From Paenarthrobacter nitroguajacolicus JCM 14115 (lineage in GTDB: Bacteria > Actinomycetota > Actinomycetes > Actinomycetales > Micrococcaceae): DNA of 64,000 nt. Below the pieces are notes generated by a model. That model had not been told where the DNA came from. It did no database searches and saw only the letters and a program-made list of their open reading frames with translations. Positions 22,007 to 30,494 of the stretch are shown in pieces. Made by a program: the position numbers and the translations under genes. How positions within the stretch are numbered: the first letter of the stretch is position 1; the number at the start of each line of letters is the position of its first letter. The stretch lies in contig BBFS01000012.1 of the NCBI GenBank assembly GCA_001313365.1, positions 1 to 64,000 of the forward strand, read 5' to 3'.

Positions 22007-22043
22007 GTGACTTGAATAAAGTCACGGGGGGGCAAACTATACG
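22007..22043 (+). promoter_or_regulatory. Palindromic operator over a putative promoter in the peptide/TPR divergent gap
   Basis: GTGACTT at 22007-22013 and AAGTCAC at 22019-22025 form a perfect 7-bp inverted repeat with a 5-base spacer. A candidate rightward promoter has TTGAAT at 22012-22017 and TATACG at 22038-22043. The spacer is 20 nt as given, but 17 nt if the G7 run in between were G4, the length most such runs seem to have had. The palindrome would cover the -35 element. Confidence 0.45.
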
Positions 22044-22078
22044 AGCTTTTCTTCCGCAATGACATGGATAATGGGCAC

Positions 22079-23134
22079 ATGCAAAGTCCTCACCTGGCCA
22101 CCCACCTTGTTGCCGGACTCAATGCACGCGCCAAATGGAAGGCGCGGGACTTTGACGAGGCCTTCAAGATGGCTGCTGAGGCTGCGGAACTCGCCCGGGA
22201 TGCCGGCGACGAACTGGCCTGGTGGAACATGCGTTACCTGCAGGCGGAGTGCTCCGTGACCAAGGAACCATCGAGGAATACCTGGCACTGGCGACCTCCC
22301 TGAATGATCACAGCCTTACAGCTTCCTCAGCCGAGCTCGGTGCCAAGGCAGGAACAATGGTAGCCATCGGGCTGCAAGGCCTCGGCCGGCTTGCCGAAGC
22401 TGCAACCATGGCTGCCGACGCCGCAAAACTTGCCGCCACGGACCCGGATCTCCTCTACGTTCAGGTCCTTGCCCAACGCGCCTCATCGCGGCCTTGGCTG
22501 AGAGCCGGCTGCTGGACGATGCGTGGCGGGAATGCCTTGTTCTTGAGACCTTGATTTCTGATGACATTGATGAAGACACCGCGGGCAAGGGTTACTGGGT
22601 GATCGGAAACGTTGCTTTCCTCGCTGACCGCGTTGCAGACGGGGGCCGATACCACGATCTGGCCGCCGAAAGGCTTTCACCGTCAAAGGACGTTGATTTG
22701 TGGGCTCGCTTCAACCGCGCCTCAGCCGAAATGCGGTTGCAGGCAAAACTCGGTGACGCGGCGACCCTTCGCTGCATTGAAAGGGCGGAGCTCGCTACCG
22801 ATATTGTGGGCGGTTCCGAGCGGGATCATCTGGAAATGTCCTTGGTCCGCGCCCATTGGAATTACCTCGCCGGCGATATGCAGGAAGCCTGGCGATCCTT
22901 GAACCCCTTTGCTCGCGTTCCTCCATTCTGGCTACCCAGACGTCCGCCGAAGCCCATTTTCTTTTCGGACGGACTTTGCTGGCGTCCGAGCGGCATGAAG
23001 CAGGCATGGCTGCTTTCGAAGAAGCAGCAAAGCTCTTCGACCAAGCGGCCCTGCCCGAGCGCAGCGCAGCCGTTCGCGAGCATCTTCGGCAAAGCGTCCG
23101 GGGGCGGGCCGCACGGGGGAGTGAGCATGTCTGA
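22079..23134 (+). CDS. TPR-like helical repeat protein
   Basis: The protein is built of paired helices with the spacing and small-residue pattern of tetratricopeptide repeats, for example FDEAFKMAAEAAELARDAGD, LGRLAEAATMAADAAKLAA and FFGRTLLASERHEAGMAAFEE-like units towards the end. About 345 residues. No DNA-binding or enzymatic domain is visible, so a protein- or peptide-binding role is likely. ATG 22079 is preferred; ATG 22064 adds five residues. Shifts lie near 22262, 22480, 22880 and in the last third. The stop TGA lies inside the start region of the next gene (ATG 23127), an 8-nt overlap, so the GGDEF-EAL protein is probably made in step and may be its partner. Confidence 0.7.
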
Positions 23135-24687
23135 CTCCGAAATGTACTCCGCGAATGACCCCCCCGTTTGGGGCTCCTGCTGGAAGGCATCGTCAGGTTG
23201 GCGGCCGGAGACCTGAACACCAGGATCCGGGTCTCCGAGGCACGCGACGAGATTGACGCCGTGATCATGGGCACCAACCTCTTGGCCGAAGATCTACAGA
23301 TCGTCTATGAAGAGCTGGAGCAAAGGGTGCAAGCCCGGACGCAACAGCTCAACGAAGCGCACCTTGCGATGCAGCGCATGGCCATGACGGATCCCCTGAC
23401 GGGCTTGAACAACCGCTCCGCTTTCGCCACCGCCCTGAGCGAGGCGCAAGCGAAAAGCGTGCAGGGCAACAAACGGCCGGGGGATCCTCCTGCTGGATAT
23501 GGATGCTTCAAAGCCATCAATGATTCACTTGGCCACACCATCGGTGACAAAGTCCTGGAAACGGTGGCGAACCGTATCAGCGGTGCGGTCCGCGAGCAGG
23601 ACATGGTTGCCCGCATGGGCGGCGACGAGTTCGCTGTCCTGCTTCCGGAGGTGACCCCCCCTGCAGAGGCCAGCGCCATTGGCAGCCGAATCCTCGCCGC
23701 CGTGGTGGGGGGCGATGGAGATTGAGGGCCAACACCTCCGCTGCGGGGGTCAGCATGGGGGCTCCGGATGGCCGATCCAGGCCAGCGGGCAGAAGAGCTC
23801 ATGATGGAAGCGGACATCGCCATGTACGAGTCCAAGGCGGACGGGCGCGGCAAACTCAAGGTGTTCGCCCCCTGACATGCTGCTGGCCCGGCAAATGCGG
23901 AACCAGCTGGTGGGCGAGCTCAAAGAGGCGATCACAGATTCTCAGCTGGTGCTCTATTACCAGCCATCATCAGGCTGGATACCCGCGAGATTGAGGGGGT
24001 GGAAGCTCTGGTCCGCTGGAACCACCCCACCCGTGGAATCATCATGCCGGATGAGTTCATTCCCATTGCCGAGGAAACGGGAATGATCTCCGATCTGGGC
24101 GGCTGGGTGCTCCGCACCGCCGTCGAGCAGTTGAAGCAATGGCGAACCGACCCCCTGACGGCGGGCCACAACTTCAGCATGCGCATCAACGTTTCAGCCG
24201 CGGACCTGCAGCGTCTTGAGTTCATTGAAGACGTTCGTGAGGCGCTGGTATCAGCCGACCTGGACCCTTCGCTACTGGTCCTGGAGCTGACCGAAAGCGC
24301 CGTGATCCAAGGCAACGACCTGGACCGTTACACGCTCAACAGCCTGCGACGCTTGGCGTGGGACTGGAGATTGACGATTTCGGCACCGGCTACTCCTCCA
24401 TCAGCTACCTTCGCCAACTGCCCGTGGATACGGTCAAAGTGGATCGGACGCTGCTCTCCGCCCTGGGCAGCGACCCTTCGCAGCCAGCCCTTCTCGCCGC
24501 CGTACTGCAGCTCATCCGGGCCTGCGGCCTGGCTGCTGTGTGGGAGGCGTGGAAACCGCCGAGCAGGCCGAGTACCTCCTGAGCATCGGGTGCACCAGCG
24601 GCCAAGGCTACTACTTCAGCCGTCCTTTGCCTGCAGCGCAATTGACCGAACAGCTGAAACATCACAAGACGTGGCCCGTCAGCTGAT
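23127..24687 (+). CDS. GGDEF-EAL dual-domain c-di-GMP enzyme
   Basis: A HAMP-like helical segment (LLEGIVRLAAGDLNTRIRV) and coiled coil precede the GGDEF domain (MTDPLTGLNNR, then ARMGGDEFAVLLPE, a canonical active site). REQD five residues upstream is an intact inhibitory I-site. The EAL domain keeps its catalytic and metal residues: GVEALVRWNHP, the Asn in RINVSA, LELTES, IDDFGTGYSSISYL, VKVDRTLL, EGVETAEQ and GQGYYFSRPLP. Both synthesis and breakdown of c-di-GMP are therefore possible, with regulation needed to decide which wins. No membrane segment is seen. Frame changes occur near 23165, 23490, 23720, 23765, 23965, 24355 and 24540. The stop overlaps the GNAT stop on the other strand (TCAGCTGA). 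Confidence 0.85.
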
Positions 24688-25259
24688 TTTCCGGGTCCAC
24701 GGATGGTGCCGCGTGCGCCACTCCGAGTCCAGAATCGCGTAAATGTTCTCGGTGGCCCACTGGCCTTTGTAGTGCCAGTTGTCCACAGGGTGGCTTCGAG
24801 CCGCATGCCCAGCCGTTTGCAGATGCCAGCAGAACCGGCGTTGAGTGCATCCAGCTTTGCGTCGATGCGGTGGAAGGCCAGTTTCTCGAATGCCAGCTTC
24901 ATGACGGCTTCCGCAGCCTCCGTGGCAATGCCGTGGCCACGCGCCTCCGGATGCAGTATCCAGCCCAGCTCACCTTGTCCGGTACCCTCCAACCACTTCA
25001 GCACTACCTCGCCCATCAGGCCGGGGGGGTGGTCCTTGCGCTCGATGGCAAGGCACACCCAGTCGCCTTCCTGGTTGAACTCGAAGTTGGCGTACCTGCC
25101 GAGGACCTCCATGGACTTGGTCTTGGTCAGCTCGTTGCGCAGGAGGTACCGGGCAGTTTCGGGAAGCGACTGATAACCGTGGAACCGTTCAAGGTCCTCG
25201 GCCTCGAACCGCCGCAGGATGAGTCGATCGGTGATGATGGGAAGCTCAATTTCGGGCAT
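24680..25259 (-). CDS. GNAT N-acetyltransferase, RimJ/RimL type
   Basis: ATG 25259 starts MPEIELPIITDRLILRRF, the standard N-terminus of RimJ-like acetyltransferases. The acetyl-CoA binding region is LGWILHPEARGHGIATEAA (motif A, R/QxxGxG/A as RGHGIA), followed by FEKLAFHRIDAKLDALNAGS and CKRLGMRLEA. A one-base repair near 24790 gives the natural end (NWHYKGQWATENIYAILDSE to RKIS). These enzymes acetylate protein N-termini or small molecules; the substrate here is unknown. It stands alone, convergent with the GGDEF-EAL gene. Confidence 0.82.
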
Positions 25260-25329
25260 GACTCCGAGGCTACTAGGTACGGGCGAATCATGGTCCAGTC
25301 TTGACACGTGGCGCGATCTGGGATTACCT

Positions 25330-25343
25330 AATGAACATTCGGT
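25330..25343. promoter_or_regulatory. Putative TetR (PaaR-type) operator upstream of paaI
   Basis: AATGAACATTCGGT lies 25 nt before the paaI start. It resembles the 14-mers before paaZ (30347-30360) and the thiolase gene (48128-48141, read on the minus strand as AACGAACGGTCGGT). Together they suggest a palindromic consensus close to AACGAACGTTCGGT. Confidence 0.5.
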
Positions 25344-25367
25344 AAATAAAGCTGGAGGCAATGACGC

Positions 25368-25850
25368 ATGGTTGAAACAACCCTCTCCGGTGCACAGCAC
25401 CACATCCTGACGAACGACTACGCGTCCGAATGGATGGGCATCGAGGTCCTCAAGCTCGACGACGGCCACGCCACCATCCGCATGCATCTCCGCCAGGAAA
25501 TGCTCAATGGTTTCGGCATGGCACACGGCGGAATGATCTTCGCCTTCGGCGACACCGCCTTCGCACTGGCCTGCAACCCGGCCAACCCCCCCACGCCAAA
25601 GCAAGCCGCCAACATCACGGTGGCGTCCGGCGTCGATATCAACTTCATCAAGCCGGCGTTCCAGGGCCAGGTGATCACCGCCGTCGCAAACCGCCGCGCG
25701 AGCACCGGCCGAAGCGGCCTATACGACATCCAGATATATGCGGCTTCCCCCCCGGACGAAGACGCCTCTGATCCCACAGCTTCCGATCCCGCCAGCGGGG
25801 AGCTCATCGCTGAGTTCCGTGGCCGCAGCCGCACCATCTCCAAGAAGTAG
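25368..25850 (+). CDS. paaI: Hydroxyphenylacetyl-CoA thioesterase PaaI
   Basis: An intact hotdog-fold protein of 160 residues. The active-site segment GFGMAHGGMIFAFGDTAFAL contains the HGG and the catalytic Asp typical of PaaI thioesterases, which hydrolyse stalled phenylacetate-pathway CoA esters and free CoA. GVDINFIKPAFQGQ is the second conserved block. The C-terminus is extended by an acidic Ser/Asp/Pro-rich loop. Start ATG 25368 has GGAGG upstream. paaK follows after 7 nt, and a TetR gene closes the operon, as in known paa clusters. Confidence 0.9.
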   Translation: MVETTLSGAQHHILTNDYASEWMGIEVLKLDDGHATIRMHLRQEMLNGFGMAHGGMIFAFGDTAFALACNPANPPTPKQAANITVASGVDINFIKPAFQGQVITAVANRRASTGRSGLYDIQIYAASPPDEDASDPTASDPASGELIAEFRGRSRTISKK

Positions 25851-25857
25851 GAAACCC

Positions 25858-27232
25858 ATGACGCAGAACACCGTGGCCGCACCCGCAGCATCCTCAACCA
25901 AGGAAACCGCCCCCCCAGTGCTTGACCGTGAAGAAACCATCTCCCGCGACGAACTCGAGGCCTTGCAGCTCACCCGCCTCCAGCACACGGTGGCGTACGC
26001 CTACGATCGCGTGCCGCTGTACAAGCGCAAGTTCGACGAAGCAGGCGTGCACCCCACGGATCTCCGCGAGTTGAGCGACCTCGGCAAGTTCCCCCTACAC
26101 CACCAAGGAAGACCTCCGTCTGGAGTACCCCTTTGGCATGTTCGCCGTCCCGCAGGATCAGGTGGCGCGAATTCATGCGAGCTCCGGCACCACCGGCCGC
26201 CCCACCGTTGTTGGCTACACCAAGAACGACCTCGCCAACTGGGCAACCCTGGTTGCACGCTCCTTCCGCGCCTCCGGCGTCCGGCCCGGGATGAAAGTTC
26301 ACAACGCCTACGGCTACGGCCTGTTCACCGGCGGCCTCGGCGCGCACGCGGGTGCTGAAGCGCTCGGCTGCACCGTCATCCCCCATCTCCGGCGGTCAAA
26401 CCGAACGCCAGATCCAGCTCATCCAGGACTTCAAACCCGACGCCATCCTGGCCACCCCCACCTACCTGCTCACCATCGCCGATGCCATGCAACACCAAGG
26501 CATCGACCCCACGTCCACTTCGCTCAAGTACGCCGTCCTGGGCGCCGAACCGTGGACCGAAGAAATGCGCCACGAGCTTGAAACCACCATGAACATCAAA
26601 GCCTCGGACATCTACGGGCTCTCCGAAGTCATGGGCCCGGGCGTCGCCGGCGAAGCTGTTGAAACGCAGGACGGCTGCCACATCTGGGAGGACCACTTCC
26701 GCCCCGAGATCATCGATCCGTTCGACCACTCGACCGTGCTGGCCGACGGCGAACCCGGCGAACTCGTCTTCACTTCCCTCACCAAGGAAGCGTTGCCGAT
26801 CATCCGGTACCGCACCAAGGACCTCACCCGCCTGCTGCCGGGCACCGCACGGCCCGCGCACCGCCGCATGGGCCGTATCACCGGCCGCAGCGACGACATG
26901 ATCATCCTGCGCGGTGTGAACCTGTTCCCGTCACAGATCGAGGAAATCGCGCTGCGCATCCCCCCCGAGCTCAGCCCGCACTTCCAGCTCGAAATTACCC
27001 GTCCCGAAGGCAAACGCATGGATCCCTGACCGTGAAGATCGAGCGCCGCGAGAACGTTCCGTCCGAGGCAGGTACGACGGCGGCACACACCTTGCGTGAA
27101 CAGATCAAGATTCATGTCGGGTCATCTTGCGTGGTTGACGTTGTAGAGCCCGGCTCCCTTGAGCGGTCCAACGGTAAGCTCCGCCGGATTTACGACATGC
27201 GCCCCCCCAAGGCTGAACGCGTTCACCCGTAG
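25858..27232 (+). CDS. paaK: Phenylacetate-CoA ligase PaaK
   Basis: An ANL-superfamily adenylating enzyme of about 455 residues that activates phenylacetate to phenylacetyl-CoA, the first step of the aerobic hybrid pathway. Family blocks: [24 protein letters not shown] (across a shift near 26095), the AMP-binding loop [46 protein letters not shown], and hinge [20 protein letters not shown]. Shifts near 26095, 26385 and 27022 break the frame at C-rich runs; the pieces join without loss. The C-terminal domain ends [19 protein letters not shown]. Confidence 0.92.
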
Positions 27233-27253
27233 AGATCGTGAGAAAATGCCAGC

Positions 27254-27860
27254 ATGCCTACTGAGACCACCACCAAGCGCGGACGGCCCGGTTATGACCA
27301 GCAGTCGGTGCTCCGCATCGCCGTCGACGTCTTCAACCGCCACGGGTACGACGCTACGTCCATGGGCATCCTGGCCGAAAACCTCGGGATCTCGAAGTCA
27401 GCCATATACCACCACGTGCCGTCCAAGGGCGATCTTCTGAAGCTCGCCCTTGACCACGCATTGGGAGGACTGGAAGCATCCTGGAGGAGCCAGCCGCTAC
27501 GTCCGGGCCCGCCGATGCTCGGCTGGAGTTCGTGCTGCGGCAGACCATTGCGGTGCTGGTGGACAGGCTCCCCCCCTTCGTGACCCTGCTGCTGCGATTG
27601 CGGGGCAACACGGAGATCGAGCGTGATGCACTGGAACGTCGTCGCGCCTTCGACCACAAGGTGGCCGAGCTGATTGCCGCTGCCCGCGAGGATGGCTCGC
27701 TGCGCCAGGACATCGATCCGCGCACCGTCACACGCCTCCTGTTCGGCACCATCAACTCGATCGTGGAGTGGTACAAACCGGGCGCTCGCTGTCCCCCCCG
27801 GAGAAGCTCGCCGACGACGTCATCACCATGGCCTTCGACGGCCTCCACACGGCCGCCTGA
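27254..27860 (+). CDS. TetR-family repressor, probable regulator of the paa genes
   Basis: N-terminal helix-turn-helix: VLRIAVDVFNRHGYDATSMG then ILAENLGISKSAIYHHVPSK, a canonical TetR DNA-binding domain. The C-terminal ligand domain (about 150 residues) resembles the TetR_C_33-like actinobacterial group and ends VEWYKPG...DDVITMAFDGLHTAA. Frame changes near 27485 and at the C7 run near 27793. It is the third gene after paaI and paaK, spaced 21 nt, and three similar palindromes lie before paa genes in this window. Phenylacetyl-CoA is the usual inducer of such repressors; that is knowledge of the family, not visible here. Confidence 0.82.
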
Positions 27861-27862
27861 CC

Positions 27863-27985
27863 CTCTCTCACATCCCTCGGGCTTCCAGCCGACCGTCTCT
27901 CACATCCCCCCCCGGGGCTTCCCGCCGACCCTCTCTCACATCCCCCCCGGGGGCTTCCCGCCGACCGTCTCTCACATCCCGCGGA
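27863..27985. repeat. Tandem repeat, about 37-bp unit, 3.5 copies
   Basis: The block CTCTCTCACATCCC, a CGGG-rich stretch, GCTTCC and GCCGACC recurs about every 37-40 bases, four times by the CTCACATCCC part. It lies between the TetR stop and a hairpin. Each unit differs mainly in C-run length, so exact copy borders are unsafe. A related GTGAGAGAGGG occurs inverted at 28142. Confidence 0.6.
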
Positions 27986-28062
27986 CTCCGAGCTTTCGGC
28001 CGATCGTCCAGGAGCCGGATCCGCCGGCGGACACCCCCCTCCTGACCATTGGACCCCCCCGA

Positions 28063-28107
28063 ACGACGAAACGCCCTCCCACGTATCGTGGAAAGGCGTT
28101 TCGTCGT
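28063..28107. terminator. Bidirectional hairpin between convergent tetR and paaZ
   Basis: A perfect 13-bp stem (ACGACGAAACGCC at 28063-28075, complement at 28095-28107), with an inner CACG/CGTG pairing. It lies between two converging genes. A strong stem in this position fits a shared transcription terminator, though long T-runs are missing on both sides. Confidence 0.6.
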
Positions 28108-28152
28108 AGGTAGAGAGCCACCCCCCTCAAACCCGCGGGACGTGAGAGAGGG

Positions 28153-30279
28153 CTATTTCTCTACGAGGGTGAGGACGTCGTACGTGGCCACGATTTCGTC
28201 GTTCTGATTGGTCAAGACGGCATCCCAGGCCACCTCACCGTATTCGTCGGTCTCGCGGGGGGGGTGATCTTCTTGGCCGTCAGCGTGACCCGGATGGAGT
28301 CGCCGGCTGCAACAGGGGGGGTGATGAAGCGCAGGTTCTCCAAGCCATAGTTGGCCAGTACGGGACCCGGAGCTGGCTCAACAAAGAGCCCGGCAGCCCA
28401 GCTCAAAAGCAAGTAACCGTGGGCCACAATACCGGGGGGGAAGAACGGGTTGGCCTCGGCGGCTTCCTGGTTGGTGTGTGCGTAGAAGGTGTCACCCGTC
28501 GAGTTCGCGAAGGCAGTGATGTCCTCAAGCTTGACCTCGCGAAGGTCCGAGCGAACAGCGTCACCGATGCGGAGGGTGGAGAGGTGCTTCCGGAACGGGT
28601 GTTCCCCCTCGGTATCTACGGTGAAGTTCCGGTCAGCGCCCGTATGCCAGAGGCCCGTAACGGCGGTCAGCATGTTGGGGGAACCCTGAATGGCCGTGCG
28701 CTGCATGTGGTGCAGGACGGATCGGATGCCGCCCAGCTCCTCGCCGCCACCTGCGCGGCCGGGACCGCCGTGAACCAAGTGTGGGACCGGGGGGGAACCG
28801 TGGCCGGTGGACGAGCGCGCGTCTTCACGGTTGAGCATGTGAACGCGGCCGTGGTGGGCAGCGATGCCGAGCACCAGTTCCTGCGCCACCGAAGGATCGT
28901 TGGTGCACACCGATGCCACCAGCGAGCCGGAGCCGCGGGCTGCCAGACGGATGGCATCGGCGAGATCCGAGTACCCGATCACCGAGGACACTGGCCCGAA
29001 TGCTTCGAGTGAGTGAACTTCTTCGGCTTCAGCGTCTGCCCAGCTCAGGAGGACCGGCGACATGAAGGCACCGTCTTCCACTACGCCCACGCCGCCGCCA
29101 ACGGAGGTGACCGACGGCGAATCGAGAGATCCGTACGCAAGCTCACCGCCGGCGTCGAGCATTGACTGAACTGCCGCACGGACGTCGCGAGCTGTTCCAG
29201 CGACGCCAAGGCGCCCATGGTGACGCCATCGCGCGCGGGTCGCCAACCACGACGCGTTCCTTGATTCGCGCACCGACGGCAGCAGCGACGTCGGACGTCA
29301 GCTCCTGCGGGACGATAACGCGGCGGATCGCGGTGCACTTTTGGCCGGCCTTGACGGTCATCTCAGTGACCACCGCCTTGATGAAAGCGTCGAACTCCGG
29401 GGGGGTGCCGGGGGGGACCGCGTCGGGGGGGCCGAGGATGGCTGCGTTGAGGGAGTCGGTCTCGGAGGTGAAGCGGATGCCGCCCTGCACCACGTTCTTG
29501 TGCCCCTTAAGCGAGTTGGCAGTGGATGCCGAGCCGGTGAAGGAAACGAGGTCGCGGTAGTCGAGCTCATCGAGGATGGTGCGGGCAGAACCGGAGATCA
29601 GCTGAAGGGATCCTGCCGGGAGAATTCCCGACTCGACGATTGCCTTGACCGCCGCAGCAGCAACGTAACCCGTGGGCGTGGCCGGCTTCACGATGGTGGG
29701 GACGCCGGCGAGGAACGCCGGAGCGAACTTTTCCAGCATGCCCCCCCAGACCGGGAAGTTGAACGCGTTGATCTGGACTGCGACGCCGGGAATCCGGGTG
29801 TAGATGTGCTCGGCGACGAACGATCCGTCCTTGGACAACGTCTCCATGGGACCGTCCACCACAACCTGTGAGTTGGGCAGCTCGCGGCGGCCCTTGGAGC
29901 CGAACGTGAAGAGCACACCGATGCCGCCATCGATATCGATCATGTTGTCGATCTTGGTGGCACCGCTCTGCGAAGAGGATTCGTACAGCTCCTCGCGGCG
30001 CCCGTTGAGGTACATGGCAAGCTCTTTGAGCTTGAGCGCGCGCTGGTTGAACGTCAGCTTCCCAAGTTCAGTTTGCCCGGTGGTGCGGCCGTAATTTACG
30101 ACGGCGGCGAGGTCCAGTCCGTCGGTGCTGACGTTGGCCAGCACTTCTCCGGTGCTGGCATCACGGACCGGGACTTTCCTGGCGTCGGCTGCCGGTGTCC
30201 ACCAAGCATCCTGGACATAGCTGGGGGGGACGGTTGTAACGGCTGTGGTTTCCGGGGGGGCGACTGCGGTAGTGGTCAT
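28153..30279 (-). CDS. paaZ: PaaZ: oxepin-CoA hydrolase / semialdehyde dehydrogenase
   Basis: A two-domain enzyme of about 690 residues. The N-terminal aldehyde dehydrogenase (FNFPVWGGMLEKFAPAFLAG, IVKPATPTGYV, LVSFTGSAST, catalytic Cys in KAGQKCTAIRRV) oxidises the ring-opened semialdehyde. The C-terminal MaoC-like hotdog (GDTFYAHTNQEAAEANPFFP, GIVAHGYLLLSWAAGLF) opens oxepin-CoA. This is the ring-cleavage step of phenylacetate catabolism. Shifts lie near 29225 and 28260, with Pro/Gly insertions at G7 runs (several around 29400-29430). Start ATG 30279 (MTTTAVAPPETTAVTT). It is a separate leftward unit, convergent with the paaIK-tetR operon. Confidence 0.92.
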
Positions 30280-30346
30280 CGTCGACGGGTCCTTCCAAGG
30301 CACGTGAAATCGGCACGGTCCCTGCTGACTGGAGTCAACATTACTG

Positions 30347-30360
30347 ACCGGCCGTTCGGT
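30347..30360. promoter_or_regulatory. Putative TetR (PaaR-type) operator upstream of paaZ
   Basis: ACCGGCCGTTCGGT, a near-palindrome, lies 67 nt before the paaZ start and next to an AT-rich TAATATATAC that could supply a -10 region. It belongs to the same motif set as the sites before paaI and the thiolase gene. Confidence 0.5.
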
Positions 30361-30430
30361 AATATATACAGGGTACATGAATGCCCGGTGGAGTACAGCA
30401 GGAATTTTGCTGCTTGGTTGGAACACAACG

Positions 30431-30464
30431 AAGGGTCGGCCTCCCTGGTGGGAGACCGACCCTT
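30431..30464. terminator. Hairpin downstream of SLH gene 1
   Basis: A 15-bp inverted repeat with one mismatch (AAGGGTCGGCCTCCC and partner) and a TGG-type loop sits about 30 nt past the SLH gene stop. It probably terminates the leftward transcript; the tail is only moderately T-rich. Confidence 0.55.
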
Positions 30465-30494
30465 ACTTGTACAGGCTTGAGACCGGTGACTCGG

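Noticed and set aside
27863..27985. CRISPR array
   Set aside because: Units are contiguous without unique spacers and no cas genes are nearby.
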